Shown here one piece after another: positions 47,711 through 59,405 of a DNA stretch of 64,000 bases. The position numbers were made by a program, and so were the translations under genes. The first letter of the stretch is position 1, and the number at the start of each line of letters is the position of its first letter. Source of the DNA: Isochrysis galbana (taxonomy: Eukaryota; Haptophyta; Isochrysidales; Isochrysidaceae); NCBI GenBank assembly GCA_018136815.1, contig CM030934.1:6145087-6209086 (forward strand), written 5' to 3'. The notes beneath the pieces are model-generated. The model saw only the letters and a program-made list of their open reading frames with translations, was not told the DNA's origin and ran no database searches.

Positions 47711-50426
47711 ATGGCGCACGGCTCAGAGCTGGCGGACCTCTTCTTCAGAGCCGACAAGGTGCTCTCCGAGGCCGACCAGGCCAGGACGAATGAGCTGCGC
47801 AGGAACTACCGCCTGTGGCGGAAGGGAGGTGAGGGGGTTGAGCCGCATGCAGACCCAGTCGCACTCAAGCACACGGCCACCATCGACGAGTCGCGATCGC
47901 AGGCGAAAATGAGGCGCGTCAAGACGTATGGCAATCGCCTGGGCGCGGCCGCGGCGACGCCGGCCTTCTCTCCAACCAGTAGCCCCACACAGGAGCATGC
48001 CACAGACAGAGCAAACGGCTCTCAAGGCAGAGCAAATGGCTCTGGAGCTGCGGCGAACGTCCCTCTGGTGAGGCCGGACTCCACGCCATCCGCTATAGAT
48101 TCAGTCACCGTTCAACACGCCATCACACCATTTCCGCCGCTGAACCCTGCTGCCCCAATGCTTGCCAGAGGTGGCTGCCCGTTCCCTCAAGGCGAGATGC
48201 CTCCGCCAGTTGCTTTGCCAACTGCGACAGGGGACGTGCATGCGGTAGCCACGGTGCCTGGGGGCTGTCCCTTTCGTCAGGCATCGACTGTTACGCCGCC
48301 CCCGACAGACCTGGCGAGATCTAGGGGTGCTTCCTCTGGTCTGGTGGCACTGGCACCCTCAACTCTCCTCTCAGGGGACAGTCCGGTGGCGGCTCCTGGA
48401 GTGCCTACCTTAACTGCAGCCCAGCTAGCGGCTTTCCAGAAGGCGTACATCAAGGCGCTGCAGGAGCAAAAAGAGCTCTTAGCTCAAAGTTCAAGACAGG
48501 CAGCGGCAAATGCCACGTCAGCTGCTGCTGCGACGGCGCCGATGGTGGCGCAGGCCCCGCGGCCAGGTGCGGCTCCGGCGCGTTCAGGGGGAAGGGCGAA
48601 CGGGCAAACAGCATGTCCAGGGCCAAATCGGTCACATGCGCCTGTGCCGCAACTCGCCGCTGCTTGCGTTGATGGGCTCGTTGGGAATGGAGCGGCGAGA
48701 AAGGCGCCGAGCCGCAGTGGAGCCGCCTCGTCTGCTGTATCCGCATCCTCGGGAGCTCCCTCGGGGATTCTTCATTCAGCTGCTGACGACGATGATGAAT
48801 CTAGCGAGGGGCTTGTGCTTGCAACCTCGTGTGCCCATGGGCCGCTGGTCACACACCCACAAATGTCATCATCGAGCGGGATGCTGGTATCAGTCTTCCC
48901 TTCATCTAATGAATCGTGGCTGTATGTGCTCATGGCGGGCGAGTTTGGCGTGCCTTTCAACATAGGGCTCAGTGCCAAAGGCGTTGTCTATGGAAGGCTT
49001 CAGTTCCGCGCCAAGATGCAGCAGTGGGCGCTTTTGCATGTGGATCCTTCTGAGTGGAAGGCCCTTTCTCTGGACACGCTCATCCCGGCGACCGTGCATG
49101 CATGGAAGTCACCGATCCCACCGAAGAGCGATGCGAGATGGATATGCTTTCCGTATCTGAGTAAAGAACCCGAGAGCTGTCTCGACCTGCCCCATTTACT
49201 TGCCCATGGCTCATATTGCCTCGATGTCAAGCCTGACGTCTCGCCGATCATGCTTTCAGCCCAGATGCCCATCCCAGAGGCGACTGTACAGCGTGATGTC
49301 AAGGCGATAGGCGCAAGACCAACCAAGAAAGAGGCTCCAAAGTCATCTCGCAAGCGGCAGCAGAAAACACAGGGGAGCACCCCTATGATTCCCGACGCGG
49401 CCTTGAAGAGGGGGGGCATTGATGCTGGCGTAGCTCCGGCTGAGGCTCCAGCTAGCAGTGCCAGTTTCGGCTCGGGACGCGGAAATCCATCGAAGCGGGC
49501 CCGTGGTGCGGGTGCTGCACCTGCAAAGCAGTCGCAACCCTTCGATCCGCGCTTGACAGCACGGCGCGGAGCAGACGTTGGGCGAGAGCAGACGAGTGTA
49601 ATGGGGGCATTCAGCCCCGGGACCAGCGGCGACATGGTCATGAGGCAGCTGTTGCAGTCCCTGGTCTTCACTCACAATAGCCACCAGCAACACGCCACTC
49701 AGCAGATAGGACAACAGCAAGCTGCCGGCAGCAACGGCGCGACGATCCCATCCCCTAGATCGATGTTCGAATTTCTGCAATACTTGGAGGGCGCTGCAAA
49801 GTGCAACGTCGGGCACCAGTCTGGGGTGAATGGCCAGCCAAGCCTAGTTTCGACACCCAGCAGCGACGCAGTACAGGCGCCTTCGGGCGGACTTCCTGAT
49901 TCTGCATCTTTCGCTTCGCTCCTCGGCCTTCTACGCTCCGACTCGATGCAGCAGTCACTTGCTATGTTGGAGTCCCAACGTGCCGACGGAATGGCGAGCT
50001 CTAGCGAGCTGAACCTCGCAGCCCTTGTGCGTGCGGCCTCTTCTAACGACATGGCCAATGCCAATGGCGCTTCTCACGACGGCATGCCCCCGCCCCAAAT
50101 CCCGCCATGGGGTGGACGCGGCGCATCTCGTGGCAACGCCAGCTTGCCGGGCCCGCCGTCGATAGAGGACTTCCACGAGCTTCAAGCTCTTGCAGGGTCA
50201 CTGAAGGAGTCGCCGTCGGTCAGTTCGCTCATGGATTTGGTGCGTTCGAGGTGAGTGCGCATCGGCATTTCAGCACCCAGGCCCACCCGTCCCCTTGTTC
50301 TATCTTAATCTGGTCTTCTCATCACTGTGCGCTTCCTTTGCTTGCGCCTATCGCAGCTCTGCTAGCTCGCTGATGGAGCTCATGAACTACTCATACAGCG
50401 CTACGAATTTGGCTGGCATGGAGTGA
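47711..50426 (+). CDS. Unrecognised Ser/Ala/Pro-rich protein with repeated Leu-rich motifs
   Basis: Exon 1 is 47711-50250 and exon 2 is 50357-50426 (106-nt GT-AG intron), giving 869 residues. The start MAHGSELADLFFRADKVLSE is the first ATG after poly-G sequence; the open frame upstream is a composition artefact. The layout is an N-terminal helical, charged segment (residues 1-75), a long low-complexity Pro/Ala/Ser region, a well-folded-looking central domain (about 390-530, GMLVSVFPSSNESWLYVLMA to DVSPIMLSAQMP), a basic stretch (KKEAPKSSRKRQQK), then a Gln/Ser-rich tail. The tail repeats a short motif of the form S-L-x-x-L-hydrophobic-R-[SA], including ASLLGLLRSDS, LAALVRAAS and SSLMDLVRS; the intron interrupts the last pair and splicing continues it as SSASSLMELM. 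A nuclear or RNA-related role is possible, but I have no family evidence. Confidence 0.65.
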
Positions 50427-50809
50427 CTGCGGGAGTTACGTGATTTTTTTTCTGGACATGGTCTCATCCTCACTGCCGTGGTGATTGCAGATACCGGTTT
50501 GTTTGGCGAGCGCTCTCCACTCGCAGTTTGCTGAGTTGGCCTTTGGAGGTAGGTAGTACTCCCTGGGCCCTCTCTGTCTCGCTTCCTCCGAGTCTCCTCC
50601 TCATGCTCCACCCTTTACCCATATCGTCCTTGTTCCGGGTAGAGAGCATTGTGTATGCGGTTCTTTCATGTCTGTGGTGTCCCCGCGTGTTGCATGGTCC
50701 TTCATGAAAGTGAGAATGTGAAACTCCCGTGCGATGTCTCATCATCACCGTCCACGTCCTCTATCCTACACGCACACACAGCTGCAAACACCATAAGCAT
50801 GAGCGCATA
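50427..50809. other. 3' flank of the 47.7-kb gene
   Basis: No coding signal. AT- and CT-mixed sequence up to the start of a LINE derivative. Confidence 0.5.
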
Positions 50810-51480
50810 AGCAAAAAAAAATCTTCTTAATAGTCTCACCGCGCCCGCGACTCTGCACCTTATCTATGCAGCCACGCCCGCTACTCTCTCCCCCCCTCCA
50901 CCTGCCTTGCGGCTCGTCCCCTTGTGCGCTACTTAGGGGCTGGGTGTTTGGGGTTTCCTGCAGCAGACGGCGTGCTCCGATCCCCGATAGGCGATAGAGG
51001 TTTTCCTCTCCTTCCTCCTGTGCCATCGGGCTATCGGCTTTTTGTGTTATCCTTTTTTGATCAGTGTGCCTAGGGTTCTCCCAGCCGCTGGTCTTGTATA
51101 TCTCCTTTATGCTTCCGTTCCACTTTTGTTGTTTTAGCTTTTTGAAGAATTCCTTGGAGTGGAGGTCTTCTTGGCGGAGTTGGGTGTATAGGGGGAGGTG
51201 TTTTAGTGGGTTCTTGCTGCGCTCTTCCATCAGCATTCGGTTGGCTTCGGCGATCTTCTCCGTGAGGCGCTCGCGTCGGGGGCCCTTACTTATGAGCTTT
51301 ATGTTGAGTGTTGAGTGTAGCTATGGTTTTTTCTAGCTAGGGTAGACTGGATGGAGGGTATTTTTCTAGCGCGGGTTTCTTTCTTCTCTATAGGAATGTG
51401 GCGATGTGTGCCTTTGCACTAGCCCACTCGTCGGCCAGGTCGCCGCCGGCTTCCGCGTTTTCTTTCGCTCTACGAAGCAG
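50810..51480 (-). mobile_element. LINE derivative: EN-RT linker joined directly to the 3' UTR
   Basis: On the minus strand, 51480-51040 encodes stretches typical of the region between endonuclease and RT (for example EERSKNPLKHLPLYTQLRQE and EFFKKLKQQKWNGSIKEIYK), with stops further upstream. At about 51035 it switches to the LINE 3' UTR (GATAGCCCGATGGC..., as at 9565) and ends at the family 3' terminus (ACTATTAAGAAGATTTTTTTT, 50830-50810). RT and zinc finger are thus deleted. Confidence 0.65.
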
Positions 51481-51489
51481 CAGTTCGAC

Positions 51490-51780
51490 TACCTGGCGGC
51501 GTCCTCAGTCCCGACTTCTCCTGTAAACAGGTGCGGGACTTACATATTTTCCGGTGAGCGGAGCCCTCGCTCCGCCCACCCCCTTCTCCGCGCTCTCTCT
51601 CCCCTCTCCTGCAGGCACGCGCGATGGCGCGCCTGCGACAGGCCTGCAGCTGCCTCTGGAGACCCCTGGAGGCTGACGAATTGGGATGGCCCTTAGGGCC
51701 TGAGGGCAATGAGGAAGGAGGCATGCCGGCGGCAGGCGCGGCGGAGGAGACGACTTCAGAGGGGCTGACGGGCTGAAGCC
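51490..51780. repeat. Double-hairpin repeat, second copy
   Basis: It contains the AGTCCCG...CGGGACT hairpin (51507-51540) and GGTGAGCGGAGC/CCTC/GCTCCGCCCACC (51553-51580). In the second stem one A replaces a G relative to the 37-kb copy. Confidence 0.7.
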
Positions 51781-52410
51781 CGTCAGCAGAGGAAGGCGGG
51801 CAGGCGGGCTTGGGCGAGGGCGAGGACGGCGGCGAGAGCGACATCGAGCGAGTAGCGAGAGGCGAGGGTGAGTGTGAGGAGGGATGTGATGGCAGGGGCT
51901 GGTGAGGCGAGGCGAGTTTGTAGGGTCTGAGTGTTACGAGAGCGAGAGCGACGAGAGCGAGAGCGACGACGGATGACGACTGGCGACAGGACGACGGACA
52001 GAGACACCCAGGAAAACACCCCGACTCTCGCCGCACGACTTTCTCACATAACTCAACTGAAATCAAACCCAAACACTCCGGCCAGACAACGACGGACGAC
52101 GATCAGAAGGCGATCTGTCGGCGGCGATCCCGTCTGGAAGGGGAATCGCACCATAACGGAAACGAGGGGCAATCCTGCCGCACAAGATTCCAAGAGACCT
52201 ACCAAATAAGACGAAAGGAGTGCGATGTGCCTAAGGGGGAGATACGAAGAGGTCGTAAATTAAACCTGATTGCCCCCAGAAGCAGATAAAGAACCGCTGT
52301 AGAGATAGCAAATTAAACCTATTTGCGAGGCGCCTGGGAGGAAGAAAGGTGGGGCAACTTCCCTTCTCTTTCGAGAGAAAGAGAGAGGGCGCTCCACAAC
52401 CCACGATCCC
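51781..52410. other. Repeat-rich DNA without a supported gene
   Basis: GCGAGAGCGACGAGAGCG-type microrepeats run 51930-51975. An AAATTAAACCTgATTGC/AAATTAAACCTATTTGC pair lies at 52256 and 52309, 53 bp apart. Frames are Ser/Arg-rich and not convincing. Confidence 0.4.
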
Positions 52411-52872
52411 ATGCATCCAAGCGAAGCTTTTGACCGAGAACGAGAACGAGAGAATTATAACGATAAATACCGAACGACGAAGAGAAGCCTAACGAGTGTC
52501 GATTCGCGAATGCGACAGAGGCTCCTGGAGGCCAGCTCAGGGGGCAGAGGAGGCTGGGGCTGGGCCCTGGTCTCCCCTGTCTCTCCCTCGCTGGCGCTCT
52601 TGGGCCTCAGGGGCCCCCACTCTGCACCTGTCTGCCTGTCGAACAGGGGGGGAGGGGGGGTTGGAGCGATGGGCTGGCCACGAGGGGCCAGGACGCGCGA
52701 ATCAGGAATCAGGCGAGCCTGTCAGGGAGAGAGTGGGTCAGCATGGCAGTGGCCTCCTGGCAAGCCATCAGGCATGCCAGGAGTGTGGGTGGTTCCTCCC
52801 CCATGGCAGGGGAGGAGTGGAGAGAGGGGGGGGCTAGTGCCCCCCCATGGGCGAACTAAGTATAAACTTAGT
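52411..52872 (-). mobile_element. Short LINE-family derivative with 5' hairpin (copy 1 of adjacent pair)
   Basis: On the minus strand: hairpin ACTAAGT/TTAT/ACTTAGT (52872-52855), ATG at 52849, a GC-rich body, and a distal part with GTGTCGATTCGCGAATGCGACA and GACCGAGAACGAGA blocks shared with the next copy at 53.25 kb. RT motifs are absent. Confidence 0.6.
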
Positions 52873-53244
52873 GAGTAAGGCGCTAATAAAAGTAGTGATG
52901 CCCCAACACTGTCCGTCACCGCCCCCCCCCCCGCCCCCCCCCGCGGGGAGCACGAGCAAAAAATCAGCGTGGGGGTTACCGGATACTTTACTGGAGAGTG
53001 AAGAGTGCTCCTCCAACCTTCTCGAATCTTTTCTTTTTTCCTTATTCGATTTCCCCGAGGTGCCCCTGAGATGGGTCTCCGGTTGCGACAACGGAACGAG
53101 GCACCACACTGCGGCCTCCAGGGCTCCACCACAAGATCGCGCGAGGTGCGGTGTCATCGTCTAAGTGGGGCTTGAGGCACCTCCTATGTATTTTCATAGT
53201 CAAGCCCCAAAAGCGAGCAACCCTCACAAGGGGGGTGAAAATGC

Positions 53245-53688
53245 TGCGGGCGTCGACGCGGAGCTTTTGACCGAGAATGAGAGAAAGCAGAGAATTAGAA
53301 TGATAAATGCCGAACGAGAGAGAATTCTAACGAGTGTCGATTCGCGAATGCGACATCGCCTCGCTGGCCATGGGAGCTGCCCAGAGGCCGCAGAGGCCCC
53401 TGTCTCCTGTCTTCCTGGTCCTGGCGACCAGTGATGGGGGGATGGGGGGGGAGTGAGCTCTAGGGCAGGCCCAGCATGGGCGTGGGAGTGCGAATCGCGG
53501 ATCGCGGCCCGCGACCACTAGGGGTCTTGGCCAGAATGATGATTGCCCAACCCCTGCTAGAGGAGGGCAGGGGCTGAGGGCTGAGCTTGGTTGTACGGGC
53601 CCACCCCGGCACCCCGGACCCCGGGGGTTGTCCGCCATGGAGTGACGGGGGCGCGAGGCCCCCATTGACCCCCACTTATAAAAGTAGG
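53245..53688 (-). mobile_element. Short LINE-family derivative with 5' hairpin (copy 2 of adjacent pair)
   Basis: It has the same architecture and the same distal blocks as 52411-52872, but its body belongs to the 40.0 and 59.6 kb subfamily. The hairpin is CCTACTT/TTAT/AAGTGGG (53688-53671, one mismatch), with ATG at about 53665. The pair shows that different 5' bodies are joined to the same distal block. Confidence 0.6.
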
Positions 53689-53888
53689 TTGCTAGCGCTT
53701 AGGAGTAGGAGGTCTAACCTCTTACCCTAGTCTTAGACATCACCCTGGCCCCGTCTCACTCCCTTTCCCGCCCCGACGGTCCGCCGTCCTTCATCCTTGT
53801 CTTCGGTTCCCGGGGATGAGGCCGCCCATGTGATGGCGCTTCTCGCTTCGGCAGTAAGCAGTATAAAGTGGAAACGGACGCGTGCGCG

Positions 53889-55568
53889 ATGACTGGCACG
53901 TCCGACGACGGCAGCGACATCCACGTGCCCTTGCCCTACATTGAGTCTGACGAGGAAGAGGAGGGTGGACGGCCTGCTCTGTCGCCGCCGAGTGCAGAGA
54001 GTGTCCTGCTGGAGGAGCTCTTACGAGTTCTCGCTCAGGGTGGCTCGCCACCGGCTGGCGTGGCAGATGCTGCAGAGAGTCTCTTGGACCGATGCTTCTG
54101 GGCATCGCTCGCAGAGACGGAAGGCCTCCATGTGCTTGGCAGCAAATGTGCAGAGGCCGACGCACATTGGAAAGCGGTCTCTCCGCATGCCCCTCGTCGA
54201 GACTCAGTTCCATCACTCCGCGCCTCTCTGGATGCTCGCGGCTACATCACGCCAGCCATGCTGCCTTCCTGCGAGGAGCCGGCAGTGTTGAAGGCGCTAT
54301 GCCGGATGTGCCGACGGCTGCGCTCACACGGGTTCGCTCCAGTGTGGATATTCATTTTTGACGAAGCCTGGCATGTTCTGCGGTCATCCTGGTATGCTGT
54401 CCGCCTTGTCAGCAGCAAGCCGCACTTGTGTGTCTCGCAATGCCAAGATCCCTCCCATAGAGCAATCCACGATTTTAAGGCGACTTCGCCACCCTGACCG
54501 TGTAGGATCTCGCTGGATGCTGCGCTCCAATTTGAACCAGGCGACCTTGTGCTCGAGCCCTCGATGTTTGCGCACTCATTGACTCGTCCACGCGAACCTT
54601 TGTCTCCTGAGTTGATGGCTGATGCGGACAATACAAAAGATGGCAATGTAGAGCTTGCTCGCTATTCGTACGTAGGGGGCAACTTTGGCATCCCTCATCG
54701 CGACCATTCATCAGCCGAGTGTTTCGGTTCGTTGCTTTTATCAATGCAGCCGGCCACCGACCCCGTAGTCACATATGTGGCAGCTGCCGTGGTGGATGGT
54801 GGAATCTTTCTCGGAGACGATTCACTAGGTTACTTTTTTGTGAAGGGGTTGGCCGGACTATGTGCTTATGTGGTTGCCTTGGGGGTCACCAATGAGCCAC
54901 GGGCTCCGCCGAACGGGATTGACGTGGCATCTTATCCCTACTCAGATTCTGGTGGGAATCCGACCTTATTCTCGCTGTGGGTACCTCTCAATGACGTCAC
55001 CTTTGACAATGGCGCCATACACGTTGTACCAAAGGAGTTTGACGAATTCTTCACCAAACCTGACAGCCCCAAGCACCTGCTGCCCTTTGACCAGAACTCG
55101 CGTCGCGTACACTTCGAAGTCGGAGCTGCAGTCGCACTCGCTCCTTGCAACGCGGGCGTGCCTCTCGCATGGCATGGCTCACTGATCCATTGGGGAGGAG
55201 CCTGCTCATCGTTCACGGAATCAGAACCCCGAATTTCCCTCACGGCATCGTTGCGGGTATGCAGCACCAATTCAGTTGTCCAGGTCAACAGACTGACCGT
55301 GCAATGCAGCAGCCATTATGCTGCTGCGCATCCAGACCTCGCATAACCCGCGCGTTTGCCTTAGGTGGCTGGGAGTCCAAGCACCATGCTCAAGGACCAA
55401 CTTGCTGTGCGGCGTGACCTCCAATTTGCAGATCTCCTAGCTCTCGATCTTGCCGATCGCGTTGGCTATATCGCTGGCAGTCTTCTCATCTATCAGTGGT
55501 GGTTTGGTCTTGGAAGCGGAGTATTGCCCGGAGATTTCAAGGCCTTGCTCGATTTGGGTCGAGGGTGA
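53889..55568 (+). CDS. PhyH-like 2-oxoglutarate/iron(II) dioxygenase, three exons
   Basis: Exons are 53889-54391, 54506-55256 and 55365-55568, with 114- and 108-nt GT-AG introns and exact frame, giving 485 residues. The N-terminal ~130 residues are acidic and variable. The double-stranded beta-helix core carries the iron ligands: HRD within GIPHRDHSS (HxD) and the distal His in WHGSLIHWGG, followed by the 2-oxoglutarate-binding Arg in EPRISLTASLR. After the second intron a helical tail (ADRVGYIAGSLLIYQWWFGL) matches the C-terminal extension of algal PhyH-like proteins. Without the second splice the frame ends shortly after a stretch with no similarity. The family hydroxylates diverse small molecules and lipids; the substrate is unknown. 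The first ATG (MTGTSDDG) follows a short leader. Confidence 0.8.
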
Positions 55569-55954
55569 TTGAAAGATTGAATGCCATGGGCAACGTATTT
55601 TTGCACATAGTTGATTGTTGATTGATAGTTGATAGTTGTCCAGCCTTAGCATATCTATTGCATTTTATTCTGAGAGCTAGTACAGCTACTGCCAATAGCC
55701 TTGTACTGCCCCGCCGGGCCAAGACAAACATGACCGCTCTCAAACACATGGCATGACACACTCCAGACGGCGTAAAACCTCTAGACGAAATGGAAGTAGA
55801 GCATATTACAAGGCGCTACGCCAAACGATCCAAAAAAAGAGACTCCTTTCTCGCGGTCAAAGGTTCTGCCGCCGGCTGTTTCCTTCTCGCTCTCTGCGCA
55901 GCACTGGGGGGACGCCGTTGGCCTGACTGCGCCAGCACCGCCTGCAGTGCCGCA

Positions 55955-57704
55955 ATGGACAAGGTGGGACGCGCGAGGGCACGGGCAGCTGATCGCTCAG
56001 CCAATTGTGCTCGTTACGCGCTCATCCCGACGCGTGCCTCGCGCCGTGCAGGCTATATTGTTGCAGAGCAACAAGGACGGGGTGAGTGTTCACAGCCACC
56101 TGACGGAACTCATCCACACTCTGCTGACCGAGAAGGATGCAAACGCGCTGGACAATCTTGAGAATATCTCGCTTGGCGTCAAGGCTAGGCGCTTCGCAGC
56201 GACCGAGGCGGGAGAGCGGGTGCGCTTGTGCATCAACCCATGTGCTGAACGGTTTGGCGCAACTGAACAGCCGGCGAGCGTTGAGTGATGATTGCCGATC
56301 CCTCTGCTCTGTCTTCACAGAATCAGATGCCGCCCGCGTCGGCAACCGATGATTCGTGGAAGAAGGCTAGTAATGCACTTTTCACGGTGAATGCCACCGG
56401 CCGCGGTCGAGGAGAGCGGGCAGCATTGCCCAGCCATAGAGGGGGCGTGATCCGTCCCCTAGAAGTAGCATGGGCATGCAGGCGTAGTCTTGCTTCAATG
56501 TATTTATTGGTTGCGGGTTTATATTTCATGGCATAGCGGTGCTGACCGCACTTCATGGTGTGATATCGCTGACCTCCTGCGATTCCTGCGCCCTGCCGGT
56601 CAGATTGACACGAGCATCGAGGACGAAGGTGTGCCCAACCTTGTGGATGAAGCGGCATGGTTCGAGTGGGCAGGTGTTGGAGTTGCACGGGAGGAACTAC
56701 CCCGGCTGTTCGCGGCTATGACTGCCCTCAAGACAGAGCATGGCCTGAAGGCGGTGCGCTTCTTCGGCAAAGTGTTGGGCACAAAGGCAGACTACTACGT
56801 TGTCGAGGGTACATACGTTCCGGGCGCAGAGCCCACCCTTCCTACCTCAACTCATGGTGCAACTCCACCTGAGGCTCCCGGCATGGGTCTGAACACACAT
56901 ATGTACTTTGCTGCCAGCGACCCGTCATCAAAATTTGTCCGCTTGCCAGACGTTCTCCCAGAGACGATCGTCGCCGCTTGTAAGATCAAAAAGTACTTCA
57001 CTGGCGATCTCGCCGCGCCTGTGAAGGCTTATCCCACCTTCCCAGGTAAGGAGGCGGATTACCTGCGTGCGCAGATTGCGCGAATTGCTGCTGCCACCGT
57101 GCTCGTCCCGGCGGGCAAGTTCGCTTTCGATGAGGAAGCTGAGACCGAGCCGAAGCCGCTGATAAAGCTGGAGGACTTTGAAGCCAAACCTGCAGCTGAA
57201 ATGGCGGAGGCGGACAGCTGGTGCCATCTACGAGCCGGCGTTCTCAAGATCGGACGGGCTACTAACCTACCAATTCCTGAGGATGCAGAGGAGGAGGATG
57301 CTCCAGAGCTCGAGGAGGAGGTGCCACCACTCGCGCCGATCTCCAGCGATGCCCCAGTTGCAGATCCGTTGCCTGAGTCCGGAACGGAGACCCCTGCCTG
57401 GAGCATCAAGCTCTATTGCCCGCAGGCGCGTGACGGAGCTGTTGTTATCGCCAAATCTCATCGGTGGCCAGGAGCTTACTCGGCAGTTGTGAAGGGGAAG
57501 CACGCAAACTTGTACGTTGGCTATGGCGCCGAGGCGTCGGCAACTCCTTTCACGCCCACACCGCCGCCACCCATCATGGGCGAGGCAGAAGATGTGGGCG
57601 AGGAAACTGATGTTTCGCTTGCGGCTGAGAACGAAGTGCTCAAAGCCATTGATGAGGAGAGGATGCGTGCAGAGGCTGCGGTTGAGGAACCGCAGGAAGA
57701 ATGA
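55955..57704 (+). CDS. RSP4/6: Radial spoke head protein, RSP4/RSP6 (RSPH4A/6A) family, four exons
   Basis: Exons are 55955-55963 (ATGGACAAG only), 56052-56219, 56321-56386 and 56604-57704, with introns of 88, 101 and 217 nt and every junction in phase 0; total 447 residues. Exon 2 has the family's N-terminal helix (VHSHLTELIHTLLTEKDANA, then LDNLENISLGVK). Exon 4 carries VPNLVDEAAWFEWAGVG, the conserved AVRFFGKVLGTKADYYVVEG and GMGLNTHMYFAAS blocks, and KIKKYFTGDLAAPV. It ends in an acidic Glu-rich tail. The protein sits in the head of axonemal radial spokes and helps regulate dynein, so the organism must make motile 9+2 flagella. The tiny first exon is inferred from splice consensus and could be longer or elsewhere; exon 4 is certain. 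Confidence 0.85.
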
Positions 57705-58160
57705 CGAGCTGTGTTTGAAGTTGGATGAGAGAACTTGTGCTTGATGCAAATAGCGCCGACCCGAGTGCCAAACCTCATCGCCGCACTTGCAGTGAATATG
57801 CTCGCCCCATGCTATACTACCCCCATAAACCTCAAAGAGTGAGATTTTTCACGTGTGTGCTTTGTGCGTGTGGCGCCGCGTTGCTGCGTTTCAGGCTGAG
57901 GCAGGTAAGCCGCTGCGTGATTGTCGCATGGAATGAGTTCCTCGAACAGCGTATCGTCGAACTCTTTTTGAATTATTTGGTCATCAACTAAGTGTATACT
58001 TGGTTGCGATCAACTATTGTCTATTGTTATAGTTTGAACTATGGAGCGTGCCGCGACCGCTCCCGAGCCCCAGGCGCGAACCTCGCCTCTGCGCCCCACC
58101 TGGGACGCCCCACGCCGCCCGAGGCGGCTCGTCAGAAAGCCCACTCAAAGCCCAGCCAGC
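57705..58160. other. 3' flank of RSP4/6
   Basis: A small frame at 57725-57991 is probably UTR. From about 58020 the sequence becomes repeat-like. Confidence 0.45.
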
Positions 58161-59075
58161 TAGGGGTAGGCCATAATATGTAGAAAAAAGTACCCAAAAA
58201 TATGTCGTCACGATATGTCGTTTATATGCGAGGCTCTCACCCAAATATGTAGAAAATATGTAGATATGCGCCCGTCGCCCGTCGTCGCCGCGGTAGATAG
58301 GCACGATAGTCATAGTCATTAGGCATAGCGTATATAGATATAGTGAGTGTTACTAAATAGAAATAGCATACGCATATTACATATTATATTTTACTGCACA
58401 TTTCATAGCCAAGGGTGCTCTCACGTTTCACGCTCTCACATGCAGCGCTCATTCTCACGTTTGTTGCTATTGTAACGCAACATGACAGACGACTACACAC
58501 TTGATCGGCCAAAGTAGTGGACCGATCAGATGGGAAAAGGCATGCATGCAAGCAAGGAAAACACACGCTCACACGATGCCGAATTAGGAGAGAGAGACAT
58601 GACACTCCCAGCAGCCATGGCCCAAGTTGGGAACAGAGAATGATTTGAAGCCCTCAGGCGCGCGCGCCGGGGAACTGCTTGCGCTGTTCCTGGACGACGT
58701 GGCGCGGCCCGAGCGACGCTGCTTGCTGGCACCTGAAGGCGAGGGTGGGGCGGAGTGGCATGTCACGAATGCATTCGTGACGCGCGGGCCGGCGTGGCAG
58801 CGCAAGCTGGCAAGCCGGGGGAGAGCCTCGCCTGGCATGCTCTCTCTCGCTCGCTCCTGGGGCCCCCCCGCGCCCCCCCCCCCCTCCCGCGCCCGCCCCT
58901 CGCGCCCCCTCCGTTTATCCCGCTGGCTCCCGCCCAAATATGTACCGGCGCCCGGGCCCGTGCCACCCAAATATGTAGTAAATATGCCGACATATCAGTT
59001 TGCCAGAATCGTACCCAAATATGTAGTACGATATGTACATATTATGGCCTACCCCTACAGCCAGCCCATCCAAAC
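58150..59075. repeat. Region bounded by inverted repeats, with dispersed ACCCAAATATGTAG motifs
   Basis: CTAGGGGTAGGCCATAATATGTA at about 58161 is matched in inverted form at about 59031-59053 (ACATATTATGGCCTACCCC). Flanking GGCTGGC/GCCAGCC also pair. Inside are several CCCAAATATGTAG or close variants (58238, 58933, 58972, 59012). A frame at 58627-59523 has no ATG and no family content. Confidence 0.5.
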
Positions 59076-59263
59076 CACACCCGCGCGAGCGCGCGGGGTG
59101 GCGAGCACTGGCACGGAACAGGTTGCCGCCACCATGGCTCTGCGTAGCATGCAAGGGTCTTTGAGACCCCCTCCAATAGTGGGAAACCCTCCCACCCGAA
59201 GAGCACCTCATGTGCTCATGTGGGAGGGCAGCTCAGCTGCCCTCCCCATGGTGGATGGTGGAA

Positions 59264-59405
59264 ACCTCTACCATCAGTGCACCCAACATGGGAGGGCACT
59301 TCACAACCATCAATCTTCCACGGAGAGCACCCAAACCTCTACCATCAGTGCACCCAACATGGGAGGGCACTTCACAACCATCAATCTTCCACGGAGAGCA
59401 CCCAA
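59264..59405 (+). repeat. 71-bp direct tandem duplication
   Basis: Two nearly identical copies begin ACCTCTACCATCAGTGCACC at 59264 and 59335. The preceding sequence (ATGGTGGATGGTGG) adds a partial third match. Confidence 0.85.

Noticed and set aside
54549-55346. PhyH ORF ending at 55346 as the real C-terminus
   Set aside because: A GT-AG intron at 55257-55364 keeps frame and restores a family-like C-terminal helix; the unspliced tail looks random.
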